A stretch of DNA of 64,000 nt from Desulfovermiculus halophilus DSM 18834 (GCF_000620765.1 NZ_JIAK01000013.1:1-64000); one strand, 5' to 3'; counted from the stretch's first letter, positions 8,964 to 18,288 are shown. Notes: generated from the sequence alone by a model not told the origin. Program-made: numbers and translations.

Positions 8964-9317
8964 TTATCGGTTCATGCCGGCCACGGCCTTCGCCCGGCCC
9001 AAAGTCTTCCACTGCCGCGCAGGCCGGGACAGCTGAAACGCCCTCGGCCTGCGGGCATCCGCATCGCAGGTGGCCAGAACGGCGGCTGTTATCGCCGCTA
9101 TGACCTTGGGGTCATGCTGTTTGCCGCTTCCCTGGGCCGGAACTTCCTCCGGAGAGGTCTCACCCGTATCTGGTTCAGGTTCTCCCGACGCTTCTTCCTT
9201 TTTTGGACCTGCCAGATGCCGCAGAATGACCATGGCCAGGTACAGCAGAAGCAAAATCCCGATAACCGTCACCATGCCCAAGAGAGTGACTTGGGTGCCG
9301 ACCAAAAATCTTTCCAC
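8964..9317 (-). CDS. mmdD: Na+-pumping decarboxylase, gamma/delta small subunit (OadG family)
   Basis: The most likely start is GTG at 9317 (VERFLVGTQVTLLG), which follows AGGAGAAGAGGC; the upstream ATG frame from 9419 has no such site. The 117-residue product has one N-terminal membrane helix (VTLLGMVTVIGILLLLYLAM), an acidic Pro/Glu-rich linker and a C-terminal part with a W...GR...M..R ending seen in OadG-type subunits. It anchors the soluble carboxyltransferase to the membrane subunit. Weak sequence conservation is normal for this family. Confidence 0.8.
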   Translation of the reverse strand: MERFLVGTQVTLLGMVTVIGILLLLYLAMVILRHLAGPKKEEASGEPEPDTGETSPEEVPAQGSGKQHDPKVIAAITAAVLATCDADARRPRAFQLSRPARQWKTLGRAKAVAGMNR

Positions 9318-9691
9318 GCCTCTTCTCCTGGTTGCAACACCATGTTTTCTATGAAAAAGCCTAACCCAATCCCGGAGGAAACCGCGACTGCCCATACCCG
9401 CTTTCCAGCGGATTCTCAAACCAGACGGAACTGCAAAAAGGCGATTGGTGTCAATGAGCAGCCAAATTAGAGTCTCTAACCCATTGATTCTTCGTTCATC
9501 CCTTAGGGATTGTCACAGAATAACCGTCGCTTCATCATAAATGGCCTCCCGCTCGGTGAGGGGGGCCTACGGTTGCCGGATTCCCAAAGTTTTACCCCAG
9601 TCTTCTAATGACGGCACCCGTAGGGCGCCCCTGCCCTCAGGGGCTGCCCCTTTTCTGATATCGTTATTTTGTGTCAGGTCCTTATCTATCT
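9318..9691. other. Intergenic region between mmdA and the gamma-subunit gene
   Basis: Together with the array and hairpin that follow, about 485 bases separate mmdA from the gamma subunit, unusual inside this operon. The stretch holds CCCCTGCCCTCAGGGG at about 9630-9645, an 11-base unit with a short palindromic core that may form a small hairpin. No gene is supported. Confidence 0.5.
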
Positions 9692-9754
9692 TCTGGCCTC
9701 TGTCCTCTGTCCTCTGTCTTCTGTCCTCTGTCTTCTGTGCTCTGTCTTCTGTGC
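9692..9754. repeat. Heptamer tandem array E1 (TCTGTCC-type)
   Basis: Nine consecutive 7-base units are visible: a degenerate TCTGGCC followed by eight units of TCTGTCC, TCTGTCT or TCTGTGC, ending at 9754. Because 7 is not a multiple of 3, every frame reads through a repeating seven-residue peptide (EDRGQKT-like on the minus strand). A second array is at 45232-45273. It is not a coding gene. Confidence 0.9.
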
Positions 9755-9779
9755 CTGCAAACCTGCCTGTTTGCAGGCA
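9752..9779. repeat. Small inverted repeat downstream of mmdA
   Basis: TGCCTGCAAAC and GTTTGCAGGCA form a perfect 11-bp stem with a 6-base loop (CTGCCT), directly at the end of array E1 and 24 bases after the mmdA stop. No T tract follows, so it is more likely an mRNA-processing or stabilising hairpin than a terminator. Confidence 0.6.
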
Positions 9780-9802
9780 CATCAAACCAGCAGGCATGCG
9801 GG

Positions 9803-11353
9803 TTAGAGAGGAATGTTCCCATGCTTTTTGGCTGGACCCTGGTCCTGCTTGGTGGCCAGCATCTCAAACCCGGAAATCAGCACCTGCCGGGACAGGGACG
9901 GCTCTATGACATCCTGGACATAACCGAAGCTTCCCGCTCGATAGGGATTGGCAAACTCCTGCCTGTATTCGGCTATCTTGGTCTGCCGGACCTTTTCCGG
10001 ATCCTCGGCCGCCTTGATTTCCTTGGCGTAAATGATATTGGCCGCTCCTTCCGGACCCATGACCGCAATTTCGGCCGTAGGCCAGGCGAACACGAGATCC
10101 GCGCCCAGCTCTTTGCTGCACATGGCGATGTATCCCCCGCCGTAGCCCTTGCGGACCACCAGGGTCACCTTGGGGACCGTGGCCTCGGAGTAGGCATAAA
10201 GCATCTTGGCCCCGTGACGGATAATGCCTCCGAACTCCTGGTTGGTTCCCGGGAGGAATCCGGGGATGTCCATGACCGTCAGGATGGGTATGTTGAACGC
10301 ATCGCAGAACCGGATAAACCTGGCACCCTTGTCCGAGGCGTTGATATCCAGACAGCCGGCCAATGAGTTGGGCTGGTTGGCAATTATGCCCACGCTTCTG
10401 CCCCCGAGCCTGGCGAACATGGTCAGGATATTGGGCGCATACCTGGCCTGGACCTGAAACAGGCTGCCCTGGTCCACAATATCCGAGACCAGCTCCTCCA
10501 TGTCATAGGCCTTGTTGGGATGATCGGGCATGATCTGGTCCAGCCCGGGGCATATCCGGTCCGGATCGTCTGCAAGCTCCACCTCCGGGGGATCGTCCAC
10601 ATTGTTGGCCGGGAGATAGGAAAGGAGGGACCGGACCTGCTGGAAGCACTCCTCCTCGTTGTGAGCCAGAAAGTGGGCCACACCGCTGACCTCGTTCTGG
10701 GTCTTGGCCCCGCCGAGCTCTTCAGCGCTGACCTCTTCACCGGTCACCGCCTTGATCACCTGCGGGCCGGTTATGAACATCTTGCTGGTCTTCTCCACCA
10801 TGAACACAAAGTCTGTCAGGGCCGGGGAGTAGACTGCCCCGCCGGCGCAAGGCCCCATTATGATCGAGATCTGGGGAATGACTCCTGAGGCCCTGGTGTT
10901 GCGGTAGAAAATGTTCCCATATCCGCTCAGCGCGGCCACCCCTTCCTGAATCCTGGCCCCTCCGGAATCGTTGATCCCGATAATGGGGGCACCCATCTGC
11001 ATGGCCATGTCCTGAACCCTGCAGATCTTGGAGGCATGCATCTCGCCCAGAGATCCTCCCATGACCGTAAAATCCTGGGCAAAGGCATAGACCAGCCGGC
11101 CTTCTATGCTCCCGTAGCCGGTGACCACCCCGTCTCCCGGAGTTTCTGCACCGGCCATGCCTTTTTCAGGACTTCGATGAGTGACAAAGATATCTATTTC
11201 TTGGAACGTCCCCGGATCAAAAAGCTTGTTCAACCGCTCGCGGGCGGTGTACTTTCCCTTTTCATGCTGCTTGTCGATCTGTTCCTGTCCGCCACCCTTT
11301 TCCGCTTCCCGGCGGCGCTTTCTCAACTCGGCCCGCGCGTTTTCAGCACTCAT
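9803..11353 (-). CDS. mmdA: Methylmalonyl-CoA decarboxylase alpha subunit / acyl-CoA carboxyltransferase
   Basis: The 516-residue protein is a two-domain crotonase-fold carboxyltransferase of the MmdA/PccB family, which moves CO2 from an acyl-CoA to biotin. Signatures include NDSGGARIQEGV and GPCAGGAVYSPALTDF in the N-terminal half, and DIPGFLPG and KGYGGGYIAM in the C-terminal half. ATG follows GGGAGAAGCC. Biotin carrier, gamma and beta subunits follow, which argues for a Na+-pumping decarboxylase rather than a propionyl-CoA carboxylase, since no biotin carboxylase is nearby. The exact acyl-CoA is inferred. Confidence 0.9.
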   Translation of the reverse strand: MSAENARAELRKRRREAEKGGGQEQIDKQHEKGKYTARERLNKLFDPGTFQEIDIFVTHRSPEKGMAGAETPGDGVVTGYGSIEGRLVYAFAQDFTVMGGSLGEMHASKICRVQDMAMQMGAPIIGINDSGGARIQEGVAALSGYGNIFYRNTRASGVIPQISIIMGPCAGGAVYSPALTDFVFMVEKTSKMFITGPQVIKAVTGEEVSAEELGGAKTQNEVSGVAHFLAHNEEECFQQVRSLLSYLPANNVDDPPEVELADDPDRICPGLDQIMPDHPNKAYDMEELVSDIVDQGSLFQVQARYAPNILTMFARLGGRSVGIIANQPNSLAGCLDINASDKGARFIRFCDAFNIPILTVMDIPGFLPGTNQEFGGIIRHGAKMLYAYSEATVPKVTLVVRKGYGGGYIAMCSKELGADLVFAWPTAEIAVMGPEGAANIIYAKEIKAAEDPEKVRQTKIAEYRQEFANPYRAGSFGYVQDVIEPSLSRQVLISGFEMLATKQDQGPAKKHGNIPL

Positions 11354-11460
11354 GGCTTCTCCCTGTCCCAGTTTGGACCTATGCTGTCAGTTCATGCACA
11401 TTTTGCACTCACTACCCCATACCGACCGGCGTGAACATCGGAAGAAATCTGAACTCCTGG

Positions 11461-11475
11461 TCAGAATTTTTCTGA
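11461..11475. promoter_or_regulatory. Short palindrome upstream of mmdA
   Basis: TCAGAA-TTT-TTCTGA lies about 110 bases before the mmdA start, in the 186-base gap after the response-regulator gene. It could be an operator or a weak hairpin. No protein can be assigned from sequence alone. Confidence 0.3.
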
Positions 11476-11539
11476 TCTCCGGCCTCTGCTGCCCGAACAC
11501 CCCGGCACAGCCGGATCCTTCTGCTGCCCCGCCTTGACC

Positions 11540-12184
11540 TCACAACAGGTTGTGCTGCATGGCGAATCTGGAAAGATCCGCGTTATTCCGCAGACTGAGC
11601 TTCTTCAGCAGCCGCAGCCGATAGGTATCAACTGTCTTCACGCTGATATCGTAAGATTCGGCGATCTCCTTGTTGGTCGAGCCCAGGGCCAGTCCTCGCA
11701 GCACTTGCAGCTCCCGGGTGGTCAGCGAGTCGAGCAGAGACCCGCTCTCGCTTTTGCTGGCCAGCCGGCCGGCCATGACCTCGGCCATTTCTTCCGGCAC
11801 ATACCGCTTCCCGCCCACCACGCGACGCACGGCATGCACCAGCTGATCCGGGGCGGACCGTTTGGTGATATAGCCCATGGCCCCGGTCTCCAGGGCCCGG
11901 AACATGTACTGCTTCTCTTCATACATGGTCAGCATGATCACCGGGATCTCCCCCGCCTGGGCCCTGAGCCGGGACAAGACCTCCAACCCGTCAACGCCGG
12001 GCATGGATATGTCGATCACCGCCACGTCCGGCTTTTTGTCCAGGGCCATGCGCACGGCCTGCTCTCCGTTGTGGGCCTCGGCCACCACCTCCAGATCCCT
12101 GTGCTCCTCCAGGATGCGCTTTAAGCCGTCCAAGACGATGCTGTGGTCGTCAGCCAGCAGAATACGAATGGTTTTGGCGGTCAT
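11540..12184 (-). CDS. LuxR/NarL-family response regulator
   Basis: The start chosen is ATG at 12184 (MTAKTIRILLADDHS) after GGAGATGGAG. The receiver domain has the acidic pair at residues 12-13, the phospho-acceptor Asp58 (VIDISMPG) and Lys in the late TKRSAPDQL segment. A C-terminal LuxR-type helix-turn-helix is seen in STNKEIAESYDISVKTVDTYRLRLLKKL, the part that binds DNA. It follows its sensor kinase by about 50 bases. The next operon downstream is the decarboxylase/TRAP set, which it may control; that link is inference. Confidence 0.93.
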   Translation of the reverse strand: MTAKTIRILLADDHSIVLDGLKRILEEHRDLEVVAEAHNGEQAVRMALDKKPDVAVIDISMPGVDGLEVLSRLRAQAGEIPVIMLTMYEEKQYMFRALETGAMGYITKRSAPDQLVHAVRRVVGGKRYVPEEMAEVMAGRLASKSESGSLLDSLTTRELQVLRGLALGSTNKEIAESYDISVKTVDTYRLRLLKKLSLRNNADLSRFAMQHNLL

Positions 12185-12232
12185 CTCCATCTCCAGCTTC
12201 CCCTCTATCTGCATCCCGTCCCGGGCAATTTT

Positions 12233-14743
12233 TCATGCTCCGGTCATTTCCCCATCCGTCATCGACCCGGGATCCGATCCGGGCTGCACCTCCCCGTCCA
12301 GGGGCACCCGGCAGACCACCCTGGTCCCCTCTCCCCGGACGGAGGAAAAGGCAATCGATCCCCCCACCAGATTCGCCCGCTCCTGCATCCCGGTCAGCCC
12401 GAATCCCTGCCCGTTGTCGTCCTGGCCAAGATCAAATCCCACTCCGTCGTCCGCCACCTGAACCACCAGAACGCTTTGTCCCTCAGCAGACACGGAAACA
12501 GCAACCTCCCCGGCCCGGGAGTGACGCAGGGCATTGGTCAGGGCCTCCTGCACGATCCTGTACACCGCCGTAGCGGTCGGCCCATCCAGCTCCGGAATCT
12601 GGTCGGCCTGGAAGGTGCACTGCCATGTGCTCCGATTCCTGAAATCCTGAACCAGGGACTCCAAAGCGTCCCGGAGCCCCAGATCGTCCAGGACCCCCGG
12701 CCGAAGCTGATAGGCCATATTCCGGACGTCATCAATGGTCTTGTCCACCAGCTGGCGCATGATCCCCGCCCGTTCGGCCGCCTTCTGGTCCGTGCCCGGA
12801 AGACGCTTTTCCAGCCATACCGAATCCATACGCAAGGCGGTGAGCATCTGTCCCAGCTCGTCGTGCAGCTCCCTGGACAAGGCGGCCCGTTCCTTTTCCT
12901 GGTTTTCAATCACACTGGCCGACAACCGCCGCAGCTTGTCCTGGGTTTTCTGCAGCTCGGTAATATCTGTGGATATGCCGCAGACCCCGACCACGGACCG
13001 GTCTTCCCCGTAAATGGGAAACTTGACCGAAAGGTAGGTGTGCAGGCCGTCTGCCTGGCGCACCCATTCCGTGAACTGACACTCGGACTCGGTCTTCAGG
13101 ACCTGCAGATCGTTGGAGCGCAGCTGGCTGGCCACAGCAGCGGGCAGTCGGTCCTCATCCTTCCGGCCCACAATATCCGCCTTGGTGACATGAAAAAGCT
13201 TCTCGAACCGGTCGTTGATCAGCTGATACTCGCCCTTCCGGTTCTTGATATAAATGACCGCAGGGGTATACTTTAAAATCCCGGACATCTCCTGGGACCG
13301 CTGGTGGACCAGCTTTTCCAGGTTGCGGGAATATGCGCTCAGCTTTTCTTTGGCCCGCTTGAGCTCCTCCTGGGCCCGGTTTCTGGCCGTAACATCCACG
13401 GATATGGCCAGGGTCCGCTGAATATTCCCCTGATCGTCCCGTATCCCCAGACAGGACAGGAGAATATCCATCACCTGCCCGTTCTTTTTCACGAACCTGT
13501 ACGGGACTTCCTTGCTCACCCCGCGCTGAAAGAAGCGGGGAAGGATAATCTCTTCCGCCAGCTGCTTGGACTCCGGGGTAAAAAAGTCGGTCAGCCTGCG
13601 TCCGATGACCTCCTGCCGCGTGTAGCCGGTCACCTCCAGCCAGTAGTCGCTGACACTGACCAGGCGGTACTGGTCGTCAATGGAGTGCAGCATGGCCGGC
13701 GTCTGGTGATATATGGAGCGGTATTTGCTCTCGCTCTCCCGCAGTTCCTCCTCCAGCTGGTTGCGATGCAGAATCTCCTTGCTGGCGGTTCGATACAGGA
13801 GGAAGATCGAGACACCGATGATCAGGCATATCCCGAACACAAAGGGCCCGGCGACCCGGATCACGGAATCCTGGACCGTATGGGCCACAGCCTGCTGATT
13901 ATGGAGATACACCAGTCCCCAGCCTGGAAAATCACGCAGAGATCGCCTGTAGACCAGGTAAGAAGTCCCTTGTGGGCCGACTGCGTTTGCATCCTGAATC
14001 TCCAGTCCGGACCATTGCCATGGACCGGTCCCGAACTGCTTGCTCTGGGTCAGCCGCTGCCTGGTTTCAGCACCGAGATGGCTCAGGGAGGTAAACAGCC
14101 AGGGGTCATAATTGGTGATAAATACGATGCCCTGGGGGGAATGGACCAGAAAGTACTGATTGGACCCGGTGAGCAGCCTGGATTCAATGGGCTCAATGGA
14201 TATCTTAATCACCGCTGCGCCCACCGGGATGTCTCCATCTTGGCCCAGGACAGGGGCGCTGTAGTACACCCCCCGCTCCTCAGAGATTACCCCCAAGGCC
14301 ATATAGGATGTGGAGTTCCCGGCTATTGCCTTTTGGAAATAGGGCCGGAAGCCAAAGTCCTGACCCACAAAGCTGTTGGGAGCAAAGCGGTTGCTGGAGG
14401 CAATGGTTGTCCCAGTTGCATCCAACAGGTAACAGACATCGGCCTGCATGGAGGTCTGAAATGTATCCAGGATTGCGTTGGCCGCCTGCAGGGAGGCTCT
14501 GTCCCCGCCGACCAGCGCGCTTCGAAGCTCTTCCATTTGGGCCAAGGCCTGGACCGGCTTGCGATACTCCGAGAGCATGGAATCCAGGGAACGCTTGACC
14601 ATTTCCACATTGGTCACGCACTGCCGCTCCGCCTCCCGGAACGCGGCCTGGCGCAGGGAATGATAAACCAAATATCCGCCAACTGAGGCGAAAAGAAAGG
14701 CCTGCACCGCCAGGATCAACACGACCCAGCGCAGCTTGCGCAT
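12233..14743 (-). CDS. Membrane sensor histidine kinase, NarX/HisKA_3 type, with PAS domains
   Basis: The frame is open from 15001, but that would overlap the aminotransferase gene. MRKLRWVVLILAVQ at 14743 (alternative ATG 14806) places the first membrane helix at the N-terminus. The 836-residue protein then has a periplasmic Cache-like sensor region, a second membrane helix (PFVFGICLIIGVSIFLLY), two PAS domains (SIYHQTPAML... and ILKYTPAVIYIKN...), a HisKA_3 dimerisation segment with the phospho-His in LSRELHDELGQ, and a HATPase domain (DDGVGFD). It pairs with the adjacent response regulator. Confidence 0.9.
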   Translation of the reverse strand: MRKLRWVVLILAVQAFLFASVGGYLVYHSLRQAAFREAERQCVTNVEMVKRSLDSMLSEYRKPVQALAQMEELRSALVGGDRASLQAANAILDTFQTSMQADVCYLLDATGTTIASSNRFAPNSFVGQDFGFRPYFQKAIAGNSTSYMALGVISEERGVYYSAPVLGQDGDIPVGAAVIKISIEPIESRLLTGSNQYFLVHSPQGIVFITNYDPWLFTSLSHLGAETRQRLTQSKQFGTGPWQWSGLEIQDANAVGPQGTSYLVYRRSLRDFPGWGLVYLHNQQAVAHTVQDSVIRVAGPFVFGICLIIGVSIFLLYRTASKEILHRNQLEEELRESESKYRSIYHQTPAMLHSIDDQYRLVSVSDYWLEVTGYTRQEVIGRRLTDFFTPESKQLAEEIILPRFFQRGVSKEVPYRFVKKNGQVMDILLSCLGIRDDQGNIQRTLAISVDVTARNRAQEELKRAKEKLSAYSRNLEKLVHQRSQEMSGILKYTPAVIYIKNRKGEYQLINDRFEKLFHVTKADIVGRKDEDRLPAAVASQLRSNDLQVLKTESECQFTEWVRQADGLHTYLSVKFPIYGEDRSVVGVCGISTDITELQKTQDKLRRLSASVIENQEKERAALSRELHDELGQMLTALRMDSVWLEKRLPGTDQKAAERAGIMRQLVDKTIDDVRNMAYQLRPGVLDDLGLRDALESLVQDFRNRSTWQCTFQADQIPELDGPTATAVYRIVQEALTNALRHSRAGEVAVSVSAEGQSVLVVQVADDGVGFDLGQDDNGQGFGLTGMQERANLVGGSIAFSSVRGEGTRVVCRVPLDGEVQPGSDPGSMTDGEMTGA

Positions 14744-14876
14744 TCCAACCCGCCCCCCGTCCCCGGTCCGGGCCTCACGCTCTAAAAAAGGTCGTCTCAG
14801 TCCCATCGCGCTTGTAGTGGTGATCCGGGGTAGGCGCAGCTCTAGGGCAGGGAAAATCCAGACCAAAAGCACATGA

Positions 14877-15851
14877 TCATGAAAGACATGTCTGTTTGCC
14901 GGCCGCCAGGGGGCATCCGTTCTCCAGCAGGTCCTTCTGCAGGGTCTGGCGCATTCTTTCGGCCACCGGCCCTGGCCGGACATCGTGAATGGGCTGGCCA
15001 TTGTAGCGAACTATGCTCGCGGCATCAAAGCTGGTCCCCAGGACGATCACTTCCCGGGCGTCCAGGATATCCTGCTCGTGGACCGGCCGGAAGACGACGG
15101 GCATTGTGTCCTCTGTCAGCTCAAGGGCCCGCATCAGGGTCGTGCCCCGCAGGGCCTGTCGAAACTCGGGAACCACGATGTCCCCGGAGCGGGAGACCAG
15201 ACAGACGTTTTCCGTGGCTCCCTCGGCCAGATAGCCGTGCTGGTCGAAGCACAAGGGGAAATCAGCCCCCTGGAGCACGGCTTCACGCTTCATGAGGACA
15301 TTGGGCAGATAGTCCACGCTCTTGATCTGGGAAAGATACCCCTGTTTGGCCGGGGTGGTCACCCTGACGGCAGTGGCCCCCTGCTCCCAGAACTGCTTCG
15401 GCTTGGGATTCAGTCTGCGGACCACGATATACAGGCTCGGCTCCAGGCACTCCCGGAAATCTATCCCCAGCCCACCGGGTCCGCGGCCGATGAACAGGCT
15501 GACCAGGCCGGAGGCGGTTCCCGCGGACGCGGCCACCTCCAGAGTCAACTCCCGGACCCGCTTCCAGGAGCAGGGGGGCTGGACATAGATGGAGCGGCTG
15601 GAGCCCTGCATCCGCTGCAGATGGGCGTCCAGCTGATACATGCGTCCATGTTCGAACTTCAGGGTCTCAAAGACCCCGTCCCCGCGATGAACCAGATGAT
15701 CATCCAAAGGGATGAGCATCAGCCGGGGATCCGGGGCCAGGACGCCGACCCGGTGATCGTAAAAGGCCAGGATATCTTCCAGCCCGGGCCTCGAAGTGGT
15801 GAGCAGACGCTGGATGTAGTCTTCTGTGCTGACCAGTTCCGGCACTCTCAT
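14877..15851 (-). CDS. Class IV aminotransferase (BCAT / aminodeoxychorismate lyase-like)
   Basis: The 324-residue PLP enzyme is of fold type IV. DDHLVHRGDGVFETLKF matches the N-terminal family block. The PLP lysine is in SQIKSVDYLPNVL, and AEGATENVCLV is the usual glutamate-containing loop. A phosphate-binding GT pair appears in RGTTLMRAL. Branched-chain or D-amino acid transaminase and 4-amino-4-deoxychorismate lyase cannot be separated by eye. It follows asd by 42 bases on the same strand. The last codons lie close to the kinase start. Confidence 0.85.
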   Translation of the reverse strand: MRVPELVSTEDYIQRLLTTSRPGLEDILAFYDHRVGVLAPDPRLMLIPLDDHLVHRGDGVFETLKFEHGRMYQLDAHLQRMQGSSRSIYVQPPCSWKRVRELTLEVAASAGTASGLVSLFIGRGPGGLGIDFRECLEPSLYIVVRRLNPKPKQFWEQGATAVRVTTPAKQGYLSQIKSVDYLPNVLMKREAVLQGADFPLCFDQHGYLAEGATENVCLVSRSGDIVVPEFRQALRGTTLMRALELTEDTMPVVFRPVHEQDILDAREVIVLGTSFDAASIVRYNGQPIHDVRPGPVAERMRQTLQKDLLENGCPLAAGKQTCLS

Positions 15852-15893
15852 ATCCTATGTGTGTTGTGCGGTTGGCTCAAGACGCTGGCCCGA

Positions 15894-16919
15894 CTACCGG
15901 GCCAGAAGATCCTGGCGGATCAGCTCCTCGCCGATCTGCACTGTGTTCAGGGCCGCCCCCTTGCGGATATTGTCGGCCACAATCCACAGGTTCAGTCCAT
16001 TGGCCACAGTGGGGTCCTCCCGGATTCGGCCCACAAAGGTCTCATCCGTCCCGGCCGCGTCCACCGGCAAGGGGTAGATGTTCTCTCTGGGGTTGTCCAG
16101 GACCCGGATTCCCGGAGCCTGGCTCAAAAGCCCCCGGGCCTCTTTGGAGCTCAGCTTCTTGGCGGTCTCAATGTTCACCGACTCGCTGTGTCCGTAAAAG
16201 ACGGGAACCCGGACCGTGGTTGCAGTCACCCTGACCCGCTCATCCCCCAAGATCTTAGCCGTTTCATTGATCATCTTCATTTCCTCCTTGGTGTACTCAT
16301 TGTCCAAGAAGGCGTCGATGTGCGGCAGGCAGTTGAACGCGATCTGGTGCGGATAGACCTCGCAGGCCGGATCCTGCATGTTGAACAGGGCCCGGACCTG
16401 GTTCTGCAGCTCCTCAACGGCCTTTTGTCCGCTGCCGGAGACCGCCTGATAGGTGGAGACAACCACCCGGGTGATGCCCACAGTATCGTGGATGGGCTTG
16501 AGAACCACCACCATCTGAATGGTGGAGCAGTTCGGATTGGCGATGATATTCTTGTGCTCCTTCAGGGCCTGGGGATTGACTTCCGGAACAACCAGGGGCA
16601 CCTCCGGATCCATGCGCCAGGCGCTGGAGTTGTCCACCACCACGCAGCCCGCTTCAGCCGCAATGGGGGCGAAGGTCTTGGAGGTATCCCCTCCGGCTGA
16701 AAACAGGGCCAGGTCCACATCGGCAAAGGAGTCCTCGGTCAGCTCCTGCACCATCAGCTCATCATCCCCGAAAGGCACCCTGGCTCCAGCCGATCTGGAC
16801 GAAGCCAGAGCCCGGACTTCCCGGGCCGGAAACTGACGCTCCTGCAGGATTTTCAGCATCTCCCGGCCGACGGCCCCCGTCGCACCGGCTACAGCTACTA
16901 CCAGACCATCCCTGCTCAT
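15894..16919 (-). CDS. asd: Aspartate-semialdehyde dehydrogenase
   Basis: This NADP-dependent enzyme reduces aspartyl phosphate to aspartate semialdehyde on the route to lysine, diaminopimelate, threonine and methionine. The start is ATG 16919, preceded by AAGGAG. In the 341-residue product, the dinucleotide-binding GATGAVG is at residues 12-18 and the catalytic Cys131 is in NPNCSTIQM. The family C-terminal GAALNTVQIGEEL is present. A strong inverted repeat lies in its upstream region. Confidence 0.96.
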   Translation of the reverse strand: MSRDGLVVAVAGATGAVGREMLKILQERQFPAREVRALASSRSAGARVPFGDDELMVQELTEDSFADVDLALFSAGGDTSKTFAPIAAEAGCVVVDNSSAWRMDPEVPLVVPEVNPQALKEHKNIIANPNCSTIQMVVVLKPIHDTVGITRVVVSTYQAVSGSGQKAVEELQNQVRALFNMQDPACEVYPHQIAFNCLPHIDAFLDNEYTKEEMKMINETAKILGDERVRVTATTVRVPVFYGHSESVNIETAKKLSSKEARGLLSQAPGIRVLDNPRENIYPLPVDAAGTDETFVGRIREDPTVANGLNLWIVADNIRKGAALNTVQIGEELIRQDLLAR

Positions 16920-16953
16920 AACCAAACTCCTTGCATACAAAGTAAGTAATCGG

Positions 16954-17011
16954 TTATCAGGGAACAGTTATCGGCAAAGAATGTCCGGATCAGATAACTG
17001 TTCCCTGATAA
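16954..17011. repeat. Perfect 19-bp inverted repeat upstream of asd
   Basis: TTATCAGGGAACAGTTATC at 16954-16972 and its exact reverse complement at 16993-17011 are separated by 20 bases. The repeat sits between the pilC stop and the asd start. It could be a hairpin terminator of pilC, a two-site operator for asd or a relict of an interspersed repeat. No T tract is clear on the minus strand. Confidence 0.9.
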
Positions 17012-17079
17012 CATGTCTTCATTTCAACCAATAATGGTCGGCATACAGCAACACTGACCTCCAATCATTACCATCGGCA

Positions 17080-18288
17080 TCAGCCGGCCACTGTCCCGGC
17101 AATCTTGAATATGGGCAGATACATGCTGATGACCAATCCCCCGACCACAATCCCCAAAAAAACGATCATGATGGGTTCAATCAGAGAAGTCAAGGTAGCC
17201 ACGGCCACATCCACTTCGTCGTCATAGAAGTCGGCAATCTTGGCCAGCATTGAATCCAGAGCCCCGGTTGTCTCCCCGATGGATATCATGTGGATGACCA
17301 TGGGGGGGAAGACCCCGGTTGCGTCCAACGGCTCAGCCAGGGTCTGCCCCTCGGATATGGAGCGCATGGCCCTGTGCACCCCCTGCTCCACGGTCTTGTT
17401 TCCGGATGTTCTGGCCACGATGTCCAGGGCATGCAATATGGGCACCCCGCTGGAAACCATTGTGCTCAGGGTTCGGCTGAACCTGGCCACGGCCACCTTG
17501 CGCAGCAGGGGCCCGAACACAGGGAGGAACAGGATCCAGCGGTCAATCAGTGTCTTCCCCTTTTCCCAGGAGTAGAACAGGCGCAGAGATATGGCCGCAG
17601 CCGCTGCCGCACCGAGAATAAGCAAAATATTGCCTTTGACCCAGCGGCTGAGATCAATGACTATGCGGGTCGGCAGCGGAAGGGCGCCTCCGAAATCCGC
17701 GAACATGCTTTCAAAGGTGGGAATGACGAAGATAAGGATGATGGCGATCACGGCGATGGCCACCACCGTGACCACGGCCGGATAGACCATGGCCCCTTTG
17801 ACCTTGGATTTCAGGTTGGCCGCCTTCTCGATATATTCCGAAAGCCTGTCCAGGACCAGATCCAGGACCCCCCCGGTCTCTCCGGCGTGCACCATATTGG
17901 TGTACAGGGCGTCGAAGACGTCCTTGTGCCTGCTTAAGGCCTCGGACAAGGAGCTGCCGCCTTCCACGTCGTTGCGCACTTCGTACAGGGTCCGCCTGAG
18001 CTTGTTGTTTTCCGTCTGCTCGCACATGACCTGCAGGCACTGCAGAATGGGCACCCCGGAGTTGATCATGGTCGCAAACTGCCGGGAAAAGACCACCATA
18101 TCCCGGGATGAAGGCTTTTTCTCCAGAAAGGTCCCTTCCAGCAGATCCTTGGGCTTCGGTTTGACCTTGATCCGGGAGTATCCTCGGCGCTGCAGGGCGT
18201 TGTGGGCCATGTCCAGGCTGGGAGCATCCAGGTCGCCTTTGACCTTCCGCCCGGATCGGTTCATGGCCCTGTACAGAAAAAGGGGCAT
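17080..18288 (-). CDS. pilC: Type IV pilus / type II secretion inner-membrane platform protein PilC
   Basis: The start chosen is ATG 18288 (MPLFLYRAMN) with AAGGAG six bases upstream, in preference to GTG 18294. The 402-residue protein shows two T2SSF domains: VFSRQFATMINSGVPILQCL and FSRTLSTMVSSGVPILHAL are the duplicated cores. Three membrane segments surround them (for example VVTVVAIAVIAIILIFVI and IMIVFLGIVVGGLVISMYL). It works with the assembly ATPase PilB encoded 14 bases upstream. PilC rather than GspF is preferred only because no Gsp genes are nearby. Confidence 0.92.
   Translation of the reverse strand: MPLFLYRAMNRSGRKVKGDLDAPSLDMAHNALQRRGYSRIKVKPKPKDLLEGTFLEKKPSSRDMVVFSRQFATMINSGVPILQCLQVMCEQTENNKLRRTLYEVRNDVEGGSSLSEALSRHKDVFDALYTNMVHAGETGGVLDLVLDRLSEYIEKAANLKSKVKGAMVYPAVVTVVAIAVIAIILIFVIPTFESMFADFGGALPLPTRIVIDLSRWVKGNILLILGAAAAAAISLRLFYSWEKGKTLIDRWILFLPVFGPLLRKVAVARFSRTLSTMVSSGVPILHALDIVARTSGNKTVEQGVHRAMRSISEGQTLAEPLDATGVFPPMVIHMISIGETTGALDSMLAKIADFYDDEVDVAVATLTSLIEPIMIVFLGIVVGGLVISMYLPIFKIAGTVAG

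Noticed and set aside
9692-9754. A short CRISPR array
   Set aside because: The units are 7 bases and contiguous, without spacers, and no cas genes are present.
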